This document shows positions 44,628 through 53,042 of a stretch of 64,000 nucleotides of DNA, one piece after another. Position 1 is the stretch's first letter. Each line of letters starts with the position of its first letter. The stretch is from Corynebacterium parakroppenstedtii (GTDB taxonomy: Bacteria > Actinomycetota > Actinomycetes > Mycobacteriales > Mycobacteriaceae), in NCBI RefSeq assembly GCF_019754935.1, contig NZ_JAGSOA010000003.1, positions 124,001 through 188,000 on the forward strand, in the 5' to 3' direction. Below the pieces are notes generated by a model. The model made no database searches and was not told the DNA's origin. It saw nothing but the letters and a program-made list of their open reading frames with translations. Made by a program: the position numbers and the translations under genes.

Positions 44628-45039
44628 ATGACTGAGCCACTCGTAACCCCGCTCGTAAACGAAGCCCTCCACATCAACCGCCATTGCGCTGAACGAGGGG
44701 AAGTCTATGCAGGCTACGGAGTGCGTGACGAAGCCGCACTCCACAGCGCAATTGGCGCTGTATTTCAAACCTCTTTCGGCGAGCTAGCTTAATAGCGACA
44801 CCTACAGGCGAAGTGCAGCACTGCTATGCAAGGTAGCTAAAGCGCACGCATTCATTGACGGAAATAAACGAACAGCTTTCCTTCTGTGCCTTACCTATCT
44901 TGGCAGCAATGGGATCGAAATCTGCGGCCCGTCGCCACAGGCTGAAATCGATTTCGTAAAACACGTTGCAGAGTCACGAGAACCGCACAATGACCTCATT
45001 ACCTTTGCGGCGCACACCCTTCTCAAATGGACAGGGTGA
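44628..45039 (+). pseudogene. Doc/Fic-type toxin, frameshifted
   Basis: From the ATG at 44628, frame one reads a Doc-like N-terminus (ALHSAIGAVFQTSFGELA) and stops at TAA 44790. The next frame continues with TYRRSAALLCKVAKAHAF and the Fic motif HAFIDGNKRTAF, ending at TGA 45037. Removing one T from the TT at 44789-44790 restores a continuous product of about 136 residues reading FGELANSDTYRRS across the joint, normal Doc length. The toxin therefore looks inactivated by a one-base insertion, unless this is a sequencing error. Intact Doc phosphorylates EF-Tu. Confidence 0.8.
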
Positions 45040-45103
45040 CCGTCTAGGCACCATGACCCCGCGCACCCTCGTCGTCGGCAATACCCTCCGAACTGCTATT
45101 TTG

Positions 45104-45176
45104 AGCTGGAGATGGGACTTGAACCCACAACCTACGGTTTACAAGACCGTTGCGCTACCGATTGCGCCACTCCAGC
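45104..45176 (-). tRNA. tRNA-Thr (anticodon TGT)
   Basis: A complete cloverleaf is visible on the minus strand. The acceptor stem GCTGGAG/CTCCAGC pairs 45176-45170 with 45111-45105. The anticodon arm is ACGGT CTTGTAA ACCGT with TGT at 45143-45141, and the T loop is TTCAAGT. CCA is not encoded. It lies between the toxin-antitoxin remnant and thrE. Confidence 0.95.
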
Positions 45177-45403
45177 ACACTGGGCAACCACCCACACCAA
45201 GCATGAATGCCAGGCCAGGTTCCGTTAACCAGCCCCGCCATAATACACATAACTGCCCACACAACGAAACAAATACCCCGCCACCAGCGCAAACAGCACC
45301 TATAGCTACCCCACTCGCCCGCACAATAGTTTCTGTCGTAGCCTGTGACCACAAAACATTCCTCACCCCACCGATCCCGATCAGCGAAGGCAACGATCTC
45401 CCC

Positions 45404-47026
45404 ATGGATTTTGTCTCAGGATTCAGCCAGGCATTCCGCCGCGTCGCTGGCTCCCGCACCCCCGGCACCACCGCCGGCGGATCCAATCCTGTCGCCACCA
45501 TCGACGCCGTTAAAGCAGCCCCGGCACCGTCGCCCCTCAAACCCATCGACTTCACCAATGCCGACGAAATCAACGCGGTTCTCGACCTCGCCGCCCGCAT
45601 TGGCGACGTCCTCCTGGCCAGCGGAATGAGTAACGGGGACGTCAAAGCCCACATGCACGCAATCACCGAAACATACGGTATTCACGACGTCCACGTCGAC
45701 ATCACCCTTAACACCCTCATGCTGTACACCACCATGGGGCCCACCAAAGGTGCACTTTCAGCATTCCGCGTCGTCAGTAAACTCAGCATGGACTTCGCCC
45801 GATTAGAGGAAATCGACGTCCTCGTCCGACGCATCCTCACCGGTGGATTCACGCGGGCAGAAGCCGCCGACGAACTCCACGAAATCGTCACGGCGCCGCC
45901 GACTTATAACTCGGCCTTCATCCTGATCATGTGGGGCTTTTTCACTGGATCAGTCGCGTTCATGATCGGTGGACACCTTTCCGAGGCCATCATCTCCTGC
46001 CTCTCTGCCATCGTCATCATGTGGGGATCCGCAGTGCTGGCCGGACACGGCTTGCCCTTGTTCTTCCAAAACGTCTTTGGAGGGCTTGTCGCCCCCGTCC
46101 CCGCTGCCCTGGCCTACCACGTAGGCCAACGCTACGGAATAGAGGTCAACCCGTCGGTCTGTATCGGTGCCGGCATCGTCGCCATGCTGGCCGGGCTCAC
46201 CCTCGTCCAAGCGCTCCAGGATGGCATCACCGGCGCACCCGTTACAGCCTCCGCACGATTCTTCGAAGCCGCGCTCTCCACCGGCGCCATTATCGCCGGC
46301 GTCGCCTTCGGGCTCAATATAGCCTCCCGGTTGGGCATTCCTCTCCCCGCATTCGAAGGCTCAGCGTCTACCAACGTCGTCCAAAACGTGGTCATTACCG
46401 TGTCTGGCGCTCTCGCCGGCGCATTCTTCGCGGTAGCGTGCTTCGCCCGCCTCAGATCCACCGTCATCACGACAGTAACCACCCTCATTGGCGCCGCGTT
46501 TTACTACATGGTCCTTATTCCCATCGGCTTCGGCACCATCGCAGCCTCCGGGATGGCGGCCACACTCATCGGACTTTTCGGTGGTCTACTCTCCCGCCGG
46601 TTCATGATCCCACCGCTGATCACCGCAGTGTCGGGCATTACCCCTCTCCTACCCGGTTTCGCTCTCTACCGCGGGATGTACTCCCTGCTCAATGACCGTC
46701 CATCCATCGGATTCTCCTCTATGGCCACTGCCTTCGCCATCGCCACCAGCCTGGCAGCGGGCGTCGTCCTCGGTGAATGGATCGCGCGCAGACTACGGCG
46801 ACCTCGCATCGCCACCGCCTACCGCGGAGTCCGCAATATCGTCCGACGGCCGCTCGCGGTGAAGGCACGCGCCAACGGGCCCCGGACTAATGGCCCACGC
46901 ACGAACGGAGCGCGCACCAACGGCCGTGGGAACCCGCGAACACCCAACACGGGGTCCGTGCGGGCTCGCTGGCGCAACCGCTCCTACCGAAACACGAAAG
47001 CGCGCTCGCAGTGGCGTCGTCGATAA
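45404..47026 (+). CDS. thrE: Threonine/serine exporter ThrE
   Basis: The ATG at 45404 gives 540 residues; a longer reading from 44966 runs through the tRNA and is rejected. The N-terminal cytosolic domain (residues 45-170: VLDLAARIGDVLLASGMSNGDVKAHMHAITETYGIHDVHVDITLNTLML) belongs to the ThrE_1 (DUF1212) family. About ten membrane helices follow (residues 170-460), with the second-half ThrE_2-like segment PLITAVSGITPLLPGFALYRGMY. The last 60 residues are Arg/Asn-rich (RTNGPRTNGARTNG repeats). ThrE exports L-threonine and L-serine in C. glutamicum. Its position just before otsA matches that species. Confidence 0.92.
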   Translation: MDFVSGFSQAFRRVAGSRTPGTTAGGSNPVATIDAVKAAPAPSPLKPIDFTNADEINAVLDLAARIGDVLLASGMSNGDVKAHMHAITETYGIHDVHVDITLNTLMLYTTMGPTKGALSAFRVVSKLSMDFARLEEIDVLVRRILTGGFTRAEAADELHEIVTAPPTYNSAFILIMWGFFTGSVAFMIGGHLSEAIISCLSAIVIMWGSAVLAGHGLPLFFQNVFGGLVAPVPAALAYHVGQRYGIEVNPSVCIGAGIVAMLAGLTLVQALQDGITGAPVTASARFFEAALSTGAIIAGVAFGLNIASRLGIPLPAFEGSASTNVVQNVVITVSGALAGAFFAVACFARLRSTVITTVTTLIGAAFYYMVLIPIGFGTIAASGMAATLIGLFGGLLSRRFMIPPLITAVSGITPLLPGFALYRGMYSLLNDRPSIGFSSMATAFAIATSLAAGVVLGEWIARRLRRPRIATAYRGVRNIVRRPLAVKARANGPRTNGPRTNGARTNGRGNPRTPNTGSVRARWRNRSYRNTKARSQWRRR

Positions 47027-47092
47027 AACCCACGGTGGTGGCTACCACGAAACCCACCGTGTGAGCTACCATTACTCTGTTCACCATCCATC

Positions 47093-47117
47093 CCAGGAGG
47101 ATTTTCCAGGAGGATTT
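47093..47117 (+). promoter_or_regulatory. Tandem duplication of a strong ribosome binding site
   Basis: CCAGGAGGATTT occurs at 47093-47104 and again at 47106-47117, directly before the GTG at 47118. The second copy is properly spaced (AGGAGG, then ATTT). Two adjacent sites could raise local ribosome loading. Confidence 0.7.
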
Positions 47118-47585
47118 GTGCCCCCCAAGGTCACTGATAAACGGGCAACCAACGCAGAATCACTGCACGCCGTCGAAGAAGAAACAGCTATCGCGGCCCA
47201 ACGCATCGTCGCTACATACGCAGAGGACTTCTTTGACTACACCACGCTGACCAGCATGCTGGGCGTCGAACCCAAAGGGCTGATCTATCGGCGCGTCGCC
47301 AAAGAACTCGGCGAACCCGAAATCCCCGGCAAGAAACCGGAGAAGAAAGCAGCCAAGAAGTCCAGCAAGAAATCGGCCGGTAAGAAGTCCACCGGCAAGG
47401 GCACGAAGAAGACCAGCAAGAAGTCAACTAAGTCTTCGGCAAAGAAGAGCACGAAGAAGTCGACCAAGAAGAGCACCAAGAAAACTACGAAAAAGTCAAC
47501 CGGATCCGCTGCGAAGAAAAGCACGCGGAAATCCACCGCAAAAAAGTCGACGGCTAAGAAATCGACGGCTAAGAAATCCTCATAA
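47118..47585 (+). CDS. Lys-rich histone H1-like protein
   Basis: GTG at 47118 follows AGGAGG and gives 155 residues. The first 70 residues look folded (EEETAIAAQRIVATYAEDFFDYTTLTSMLGVEPKGLIYRRVAKELG), with Tyr and Phe in a possible small helix-turn-helix. The remainder is KKST/KKS repeats with almost no hydrophobic residue, as in bacterial H1-like proteins and the tails of mycobacterial HupB. It probably binds DNA or RNA through the basic tail. The gene sits between thrE and otsA. Repeats could vary in number between strains. Confidence 0.75.
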   Translation: MPPKVTDKRATNAESLHAVEEETAIAAQRIVATYAEDFFDYTTLTSMLGVEPKGLIYRRVAKELGEPEIPGKKPEKKAAKKSSKKSAGKKSTGKGTKKTSKKSTKSSAKKSTKKSTKKSTKKTTKKSTGSAAKKSTRKSTAKKSTAKKSTAKKSS

Positions 47586-47812
47586 TCAGCCTTACAACCT
47601 GTGTAGGACTAGTTATCAGAGGCTATCAGTAGGGCCGAGCTCAACAGCGCGACAACCAGCGACCACCTGCCACGCCACACGCGCGGAGGGGGTCGCTTTT
47701 TGCACGCTTCACCCCGGCTTAAGGCCGCAGTCGCTGCATCACGTCCCCGGGCACTACCCTGGTAAACAGAAACATCCTGAGCACTCACCAACCCGAACGA
47801 GGTACTAAGACC

Positions 47813-49339
47813 ATGTCCTCAAACGACAATGCCACACCCACCAACTCCTCCACAGATCACGAAGGCAGCGATTCCGTCAAAGACACCTATTCGTTCATCG
47901 TCGTTGCTAACCGTTTGCCCGTCGATATAGAGATTGATCCGGACGGCACCAAACACTTCGAGCCAAGCCCAGGTGGCCTGGTTACTGCGCTCAAACCAGT
48001 CCTCAAAGAACACGAGGGCGCATGGATCGGCTGGCCCGGAGCAACATCCGAAGGGCCCACAGCAACCCCCGTTGCTGACCCGTTCACCACCGACGAGGGC
48101 ATCACACTCATCCCCATGGGATTGACCAAAAGGGATTACAGCGAATACTACGAAGGATTCTCCAACGCCACACTGTGGCCCCTGTATCACGACTTAATCG
48201 TGACACCGATTTTTAACCGCGACTGGTGGGTAACCTACCGCGACGTCAACACTCGTTTCGCTATGGAAGTAGCCCGACGCGCGGCAGAGGGCGCAACAGT
48301 ATGGGTGCAGGACTACCAGCTGCAACTTCTGCCCGGCATTCTGCGGCAAATGCGTCCTGACCTAAAAATTGGCTTCTTCCTGCACATTCCCTTCCCGCCG
48401 GCGGAATTATTCCGGCAACTCCCCTGGCGTGAAGAACTGGTCCGCGGCCTCCTGGGCGCAGACGTTATCGGGTTTCACTCCATCCACAACGCAACGAACT
48501 TCCTTGAACTTTCCCGCGACGTCGGTGGGTTCGCAACCCCCAGCACGGGGCAACCGGAGAGCCTTCCGGTCCGTGGCAAAGCCAGCATGAGGAAAATCAC
48601 GGCCACCATTACCGCATCAGACGGCCGTCCGGTCGGCGTCGGTGTATTCCCCATTTCCATCGACACCAAGTCAGTCACCACCGCTGCCAAAGATGCCGAT
48701 GCGAAGAAGGTTCGCTCCGAACTGGGCAACCCAGAAACGCTAATCCTCGGCGTCGATAGATTGGATTACACCAAGGGGATCCTCCAGCGCCTCGAAGCAT
48801 ACGAGGAGCTCCTGGAAACCGGCGCGCTCGACCCCGAGACCACCACATTCGTGCAAGTAGCGACGCCGTCGCGCGAGCGCATTGAGCACTACAAGGTGGC
48901 GCGTCGGCAAGTGGAAGAAGCCGTCGGGCGGATTAATGGCCACTTCAGCAGCATCGGGCACTCCGCAGTCACCTATATGCACCGGTCAATTCCGTTCCCA
49001 GACCTTGTCTCCTACTACAAGGCCGCCGACATAATGCTGGTCACGAGCCTTAAGGACGGGATGAACCTCGTCGCCAAAGAATATGTGGCCTGCCACCCGG
49101 ACGGCACCGGATCCCTGGTCCTGAGCGAATTCACGGGTGCCGCGGCCGAGCTTGATGGCGCGTTCCTGTGCAACCCGCATGACATTGATTCAATTAAGCG
49201 GCAGGTGCACTCCGCGGCGGTGGCGAAGAAAGAAGACCTGCATGACCGCATGATGTCCATGTTCAACGAAGTGACCGAACACGACGTCCACGCCTGGGCA
49301 TCGGCATTCCTCGACTGCTTAGAGAGCGACAATGACTAA
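47813..49339 (+). CDS. otsA: Trehalose-6-phosphate synthase
   Basis: OtsA (GT20) makes trehalose-6-phosphate from UDP- or ADP-glucose and glucose-6-phosphate. After a 25-residue polar leader, FIVVANRLPVDIEID is the N-terminal nucleotide-sugar site. SPGGLVTALKP, WVQDYQLQLLPGILRQMRPDLKIGFFLHIPFPPAELFRQLPW and GVDRLDYTKGILQRLEAYEELL follow. KDGMNLVAKEYVACH and LVLSEFTGAAAEL are the donor motifs near residue 415-445. The total of 508 residues is normal. The next gene overlaps its end by eight bases. Confidence 0.96.
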   Translation: MSSNDNATPTNSSTDHEGSDSVKDTYSFIVVANRLPVDIEIDPDGTKHFEPSPGGLVTALKPVLKEHEGAWIGWPGATSEGPTATPVADPFTTDEGITLIPMGLTKRDYSEYYEGFSNATLWPLYHDLIVTPIFNRDWWVTYRDVNTRFAMEVARRAAEGATVWVQDYQLQLLPGILRQMRPDLKIGFFLHIPFPPAELFRQLPWREELVRGLLGADVIGFHSIHNATNFLELSRDVGGFATPSTGQPESLPVRGKASMRKITATITASDGRPVGVGVFPISIDTKSVTTAAKDADAKKVRSELGNPETLILGVDRLDYTKGILQRLEAYEELLETGALDPETTTFVQVATPSRERIEHYKVARRQVEEAVGRINGHFSSIGHSAVTYMHRSIPFPDLVSYYKAADIMLVTSLKDGMNLVAKEYVACHPDGTGSLVLSEFTGAAAELDGAFLCNPHDIDSIKRQVHSAAVAKKEDLHDRMMSMFNEVTEHDVHAWASAFLDCLESDND

Positions 49340-49682
49340 CCCCACCTCCGCTGGCGACGAATCCGCTAACACTAACCCTTCCGACGCAGAGGCCTCCAGC
49401 GCGCACGTCTTTATGGAGGACACGGAAGAAGATATTGAATGGCCTGCAGGGAAACGGCTTCTTTACGCCATGTTGGACGCGGGCTTAGACGCACCCTACG
49501 GGTGCACCGAGGGTGAATGTGGCGCCTGCCAATGCGTCGTCGAACCTCATGACAACGCCACAACGCATATGGTGCACAACAATGTGTTGGATGAGTACGA
49601 CATTGCCGACGACATGACTCTCGCCTGCCAAACACTATCCGACACTCCTGGCGGGAAATTCGACGTCAGCTACGACTTTTAG
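49332..49682 (+). CDS. Plant-type [2Fe-2S] ferredoxin-like protein
   Basis: The 116-residue protein has the ferredoxin Cys set in APYGCTEGECGACQCVVE, plus the fourth Cys in TLACQTL near residue 96, with hydrophobic framing typical of the beta-grasp fold. The N-terminal 30 residues are polar. It overlaps otsA by eight bases and ends eight bases before otsB, so it is translated from the same message. A redox protein inside the trehalose operon is unexpected. It may partner an oxygenase encoded elsewhere. I recall a small gene in the same place in C. glutamicum. Confidence 0.88.
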   Translation: MTNPTSAGDESANTNPSDAEASSAHVFMEDTEEDIEWPAGKRLLYAMLDAGLDAPYGCTEGECGACQCVVEPHDNATTHMVHNNVLDEYDIADDMTLACQTLSDTPGGKFDVSYDF

Positions 49683-49690
49683 GAGAATGA

Positions 49691-50548
49691 GTGTTTACCC
49701 CGTCCGATGACATTAACCGGGCCCTTCGCACCGCTGCCCACTGTCCCACACTGATGCTAGCCAGCGACTTCGACGGATGTTTAGCGCCGCTCAACAAAGA
49801 CGCCATGGCCGTTACCGCGAACCCCACCGCCATGAATGCCATCATCGACCTCGCCCACATGCCGCACACGTTCGGCGCACTCGTCTCCGGGCGGGATATT
49901 TCGAAACTCGAACGCCTCGCCCGCCGGACCGGACCACAGGGACAAAATATTGCAGACGACGGCCCCGACGATGTTCGCGACATCTCCGGAATCATTCTGG
50001 CGGGATCCCACGGGGCTGAAGCGAATGACGGCAGTGGCGTCGAACCCAATGAGGAGCAAAAGAAGCTTCTTGAGCGCATGATCCGTGAGGCACACGCCGT
50101 AGCCGATGGCGCTCCCCATTCGGGCATGTTTGTGGAGGAAAAACCGCTGGGTGTCGGCCTGCATGGTGTGGCGATGAATAACGACCAGCTGGAACGCCAA
50201 ATGCAGCAGAAGTTCGCTGACATCCTGGATTCGCTACTGGATGGAACGACGGGTTCCTACATGTACGGCAAGCACATTCTAGAAGCCCAGATCATGGAGG
50301 TCGATAAGGGTAAGTGGTTGGAAAGCGCCCGCGACCGTTACAACCTGGATGCCATCGTCTACGCCGGCGATGATACGACCGATGAAAACGCTTTCCGCGT
50401 TCTTCATGGCGATGATGTGTCCATTAAGGTCGGTGATTCTCACACCGCGGCCGTTTTACGTGTTCCGGATACCGACGCCATTGCCGACGTGTACCAACGC
50501 TTAGCCACCATGCGCCGCGAGTACCTCACTGACGAGGGATTACTCTGA
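49691..50548 (+). CDS. otsB: Trehalose-6-phosphate phosphatase
   Basis: This HAD-superfamily enzyme has motif I in LMLASDFDGCLAPLNKD (DxDG, nucleophile Asp about residue 27), motif II in FGALVSGRDISKLERLA, and motif III/IV in VYAGDDTTDENAFRVLHGDDVSIKVGD. GSHGAE and LLDGTTGSYMYGKHILEAQIMEVDKGKWL match the OtsB cap. It removes phosphate from trehalose-6-phosphate made by OtsA. The GTG start at 49691 has AGGAG just upstream, overlapping the ferredoxin stop. The length of 285 residues is normal. Confidence 0.94.
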   Translation: MFTPSDDINRALRTAAHCPTLMLASDFDGCLAPLNKDAMAVTANPTAMNAIIDLAHMPHTFGALVSGRDISKLERLARRTGPQGQNIADDGPDDVRDISGIILAGSHGAEANDGSGVEPNEEQKKLLERMIREAHAVADGAPHSGMFVEEKPLGVGLHGVAMNNDQLERQMQQKFADILDSLLDGTTGSYMYGKHILEAQIMEVDKGKWLESARDRYNLDAIVYAGDDTTDENAFRVLHGDDVSIKVGDSHTAAVLRVPDTDAIADVYQRLATMRREYLTDEGLL

Positions 50549-50551
50549 CGT

Positions 50552-50600
50552 CAGCGTGGGTGTCACTGCGCCATTGCAGCGCACAATCCACGCAGCGTCA
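50552..50600. terminator. Nested hairpin between convergent otsB and LacI genes
   Basis: GCGTGG (50554-50559) pairs with CCACGC (50588-50593), enclosing TGCGC (50567-50571) and GCGCA (50579-50583). It lies mainly in the convergent 49-base gap. There is no T-run, so the terminator assignment is positional. Confidence 0.4.
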
Positions 50601-51791
50601 CCGCGGCGAGCCCACCGTGCGCCCCGAGACCAACGTCGTATCCAGCAGCGTATGTGAACCGTGAGTTGCTGGTGCCTGACCAGGGGCACCGCCAGCGTCT
50701 ATAGATGTCGTCGTGCCCCTAGAAGAAGACACGCCGGCGGTTGCCTTCCCCCGTGTGGCGTCGGAAATAAGGTCTTGAAGAACATGGCCGGCTGTGCGCC
50801 CTTTATCCTTGTTCGGCTGCGCAACCGTGGTGATGTGCTGCTGCACGGCGAGGTCGATACCATCGAACCCGGTGACAGACAGATCGCCCGGCACGGACAA
50901 CCCGCGATCAGCAGCGCACTGCATCACAGCGAGCGCTAGCGAATCCGTCGTGCAAGCCACGGCGGTCAAGTCCGGGTGCGCATCCAATAACGCGCGGGCA
51001 GCCTCGCGGGTGCCGTCGGCGTCGTTGATATAGCATTCCACAATCGGAATGTCTTCTGCACAATCTGGGTGGGCACCGCGGATCACATCCACAATGCCCT
51101 CGACGCGGTGTTTCTGTACATGCATGTGGGCATGACGCAAACGCTGCGCCGATACCTCACCCGTATTAGTCTCACGGTCAAGGCGAATGCACAACACACC
51201 AATTTTCCGGTGGCCGGCGTCGATAAGCTGTTGAACCCCGGGCTGAATAGCAGCATGGTCATCAATACCGACAAAGGCGTAATCCTTGAGCTTCGGTGTG
51301 GAATACGGCTGATCACACACGACAGTCGGGAGGCCGCGCGAGGCCACGACCTCCAACGTGGGATCGTCCGAGGCAACCGAGTACACCACAAATCCATCGA
51401 CAGCGGCTTGCGCTACGCGGTTAATTCCCGAGGCTGCTCGCCCTGGAGCAGCGGGAATGAGCACGAGGGACGAATCCAGCGCCTGGCAGGACTCTGCCAA
51501 ACCCGCCAAGAAATCGACCGACGAGCGGTCCTCGAATGCGTAGGTCAATTCGTCAGTAAAAAGCACGCCGATCGCGTCTGCCCGGCGCGTTCGCAGGGAG
51601 CGGGCGGCAGGATCCGGGCCGGAGTACCCCAGCTTATCGGCGGTGGCGAGAATGCGTGCGCGGGTCTCTGGTGATAAATGGTCGGGTTTGTTGTACGCGT
51701 TGGACACCGTTGTACGCGATACCCCCACGGCTTCCGCGAGTGACGCCAGCGTAGCCTTATGACTATTTTTCGGGGATCGTCGCGGACTCAT
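50598..51791 (-). CDS. ipsA: LacI-family regulator, probable IpsA ortholog
   Basis: The ATG at 51791 gives 397 residues. The LacI helix-turn-helix is ATLASLAEAVGVSRTTVSNAYNKPDHLSPETRARILATADKLGY, including the hinge AARSLRTRRADAIGVLF. The periplasmic-binding-like domain runs to about residue 345 (AVACTTDSLALAVMQCAADRGLSVPGDLSVTGFDGIDLA). A 60-residue Ser/Thr/Gly insert lies near the C-terminus. The position between otsB and the zinc ABC genes matches IpsA of C. glutamicum, which activates inositol phosphate synthase genes for mycothiol and inositol lipids. That assignment rests on synteny recalled from memory and is not proven. Confidence 0.8.
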   Translation of the reverse strand: MSPRRSPKNSHKATLASLAEAVGVSRTTVSNAYNKPDHLSPETRARILATADKLGYSGPDPAARSLRTRRADAIGVLFTDELTYAFEDRSSVDFLAGLAESCQALDSSLVLIPAAPGRAASGINRVAQAAVDGFVVYSVASDDPTLEVVASRGLPTVVCDQPYSTPKLKDYAFVGIDDHAAIQPGVQQLIDAGHRKIGVLCIRLDRETNTGEVSAQRLRHAHMHVQKHRVEGIVDVIRGAHPDCAEDIPIVECYINDADGTREAARALLDAHPDLTAVACTTDSLALAVMQCAADRGLSVPGDLSVTGFDGIDLAVQQHITTVAQPNKDKGRTAGHVLQDLISDATRGKATAGVSSSRGTTTSIDAGGAPGQAPATHGSHTLLDTTLVSGRTVGSPR

Positions 51792-51987
51792 GTGTAGCAA
51801 TCTTAGCCCTTCGGCAACGCCAGAAAACGACTTTTACGCATTCCGGGGTGAGGGATGCTCGCCCGGCCTGGGGCGTCTTCTTCTTGATTCCGGATGTGTT
51901 CTAATTTCTGGGCCGATATGCATGGAAGCACTTTTGGTTGTCAATAAGCCGCATTATCGAGGCTGAGCGGGGCTTAAGAAAACCAAT

Positions 51988-52002
51988 TGACATCATATTT
52001 CA
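51988..52002. promoter_or_regulatory. Weak Zur-like palindrome upstream of znuA
   Basis: TGACATCATATTTCA is 15 bases with TGA/TCA ends, but only partial symmetry inside (9 of 15 self-matching). It resembles, but does not fit well, actinobacterial Zur boxes. The promoter position upstream of the metal ABC operon is suggestive only. Confidence 0.25.
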
Positions 52003-52022
52003 TTAGTGGTTCATTGGTGGAC

Positions 52023-53033
52023 ATGCGAGCGATAAAGAATAGGCGACGGTCAGCACTAGCAATTATTTTTGCCACCGGGGTTCTTACCGGAATGGGCGGA
52101 CTCACAGCCTGCTCAGACGACTCCTCCACGACCTCCGGTTCATCAGACACCGTCAATGTCGTCGCATCAACCGCGCTGTGGGCCGACGTCGTCCATGACA
52201 TCGCAGGGGACAGCGACCACGTCACGATCACAGGCCTCATCGAAGGCGACTCCGTCGACCCCCACGACTACAACCCCTCCGCCAAGGATATGGCGAAGAT
52301 TAAGGATGCCGACGTCGTCGTCGGAAACGGGGCCGGGTACGACAGCTGGCTGACACAACACGCCAGTTCCGACGCCGCCGTGATCACTGCCCTTCCCCAG
52401 GAGGAGCATGATCACGACGAGGACGAGCATGACGGGCACGACCGCGATGCGCATGGTCACGATAGCGAGGATGCACACGATCACGCACACAGCGCAGAGG
52501 CCCGCGACAACGCGGACAATAACTCCGACCTCCCCACCAACCCACACGTGTGGTACGACGTCGCCACTGTCAATAGCTTTGCAACAAAGATTGCGGACAC
52601 GCTGAATGACAAGAACGGCGATATCAAGGCGTCGACCAAGGACTTCAGCGACAAGCTCCACGCTATCGATGAGAAGATCAAAGCACTGCCAGCCAAGAAG
52701 GTGGCGAGCACCGAGTCCGTCTCCGGGTACCTGTTGAAGGAATCCCCCATGGAGGACGTGACCCCCCACGGTTACCTCAGCGCCTCGTTGAAGGAGTCGG
52801 ACCCGTCCGCGGCTGATGTTGCCGAATTTACGTCGCTCATCAACGATAAGAAAGTCGATATTCTGGTTAACAATCCGCAAACCGAAGATAGTGTGTCCAA
52901 GGACCTCGTCTCCGCTGCCAAGAAAGCAGGAATTCCGGTTGTGGATATCTACGAAACACCAGAAAAAGGCACCCACTATCTGGACTTTTTCTCTGAGGCC
53001 GTCCAACGGCTTCACGATGCCAACAAGGAGTAA
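52023..53033 (+). CDS. znuA: Zinc/manganese ABC transporter substrate-binding lipoprotein
   Basis: ATG 52023 gives 336 residues with an Arg-rich lipoprotein signal and lipobox GGLTAC (Cys about residue 30). The cluster A-1 fold is clear: VVASTALWADVVHDIAGDSDHVTITGLIEGDSVDPHDYNPSAKDMAKIKDADVVVGNGAGYDSWL gives the first metal His. A His/Asp-rich loop (residues 123-155) and NPHVWYDVATVNSFATKIADTL give the second His, and a further Asp lies near the C-terminus. The His-rich loop favours zinc over manganese. It is the first of three genes, with ATPase and permease directly downstream. Confidence 0.9.
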   Translation: MRAIKNRRRSALAIIFATGVLTGMGGLTACSDDSSTTSGSSDTVNVVASTALWADVVHDIAGDSDHVTITGLIEGDSVDPHDYNPSAKDMAKIKDADVVVGNGAGYDSWLTQHASSDAAVITALPQEEHDHDEDEHDGHDRDAHGHDSEDAHDHAHSAEARDNADNNSDLPTNPHVWYDVATVNSFATKIADTLNDKNGDIKASTKDFSDKLHAIDEKIKALPAKKVASTESVSGYLLKESPMEDVTPHGYLSASLKESDPSAADVAEFTSLINDKKVDILVNNPQTEDSVSKDLVSAAKKAGIPVVDIYETPEKGTHYLDFFSEAVQRLHDANKE

Positions 53034-53042
53034 AACCACCGC

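Noticed and set aside
44966..45403. Upstream extension of thrE
   Set aside because: It reads through the tRNA-Thr gene and the Doc remnant; the ThrE family begins near 45404.
51988..52002. A firm Zur box upstream of znuA
   Set aside because: Only 9 of 15 positions are symmetric, so it is kept as a weak candidate rather than a finding.
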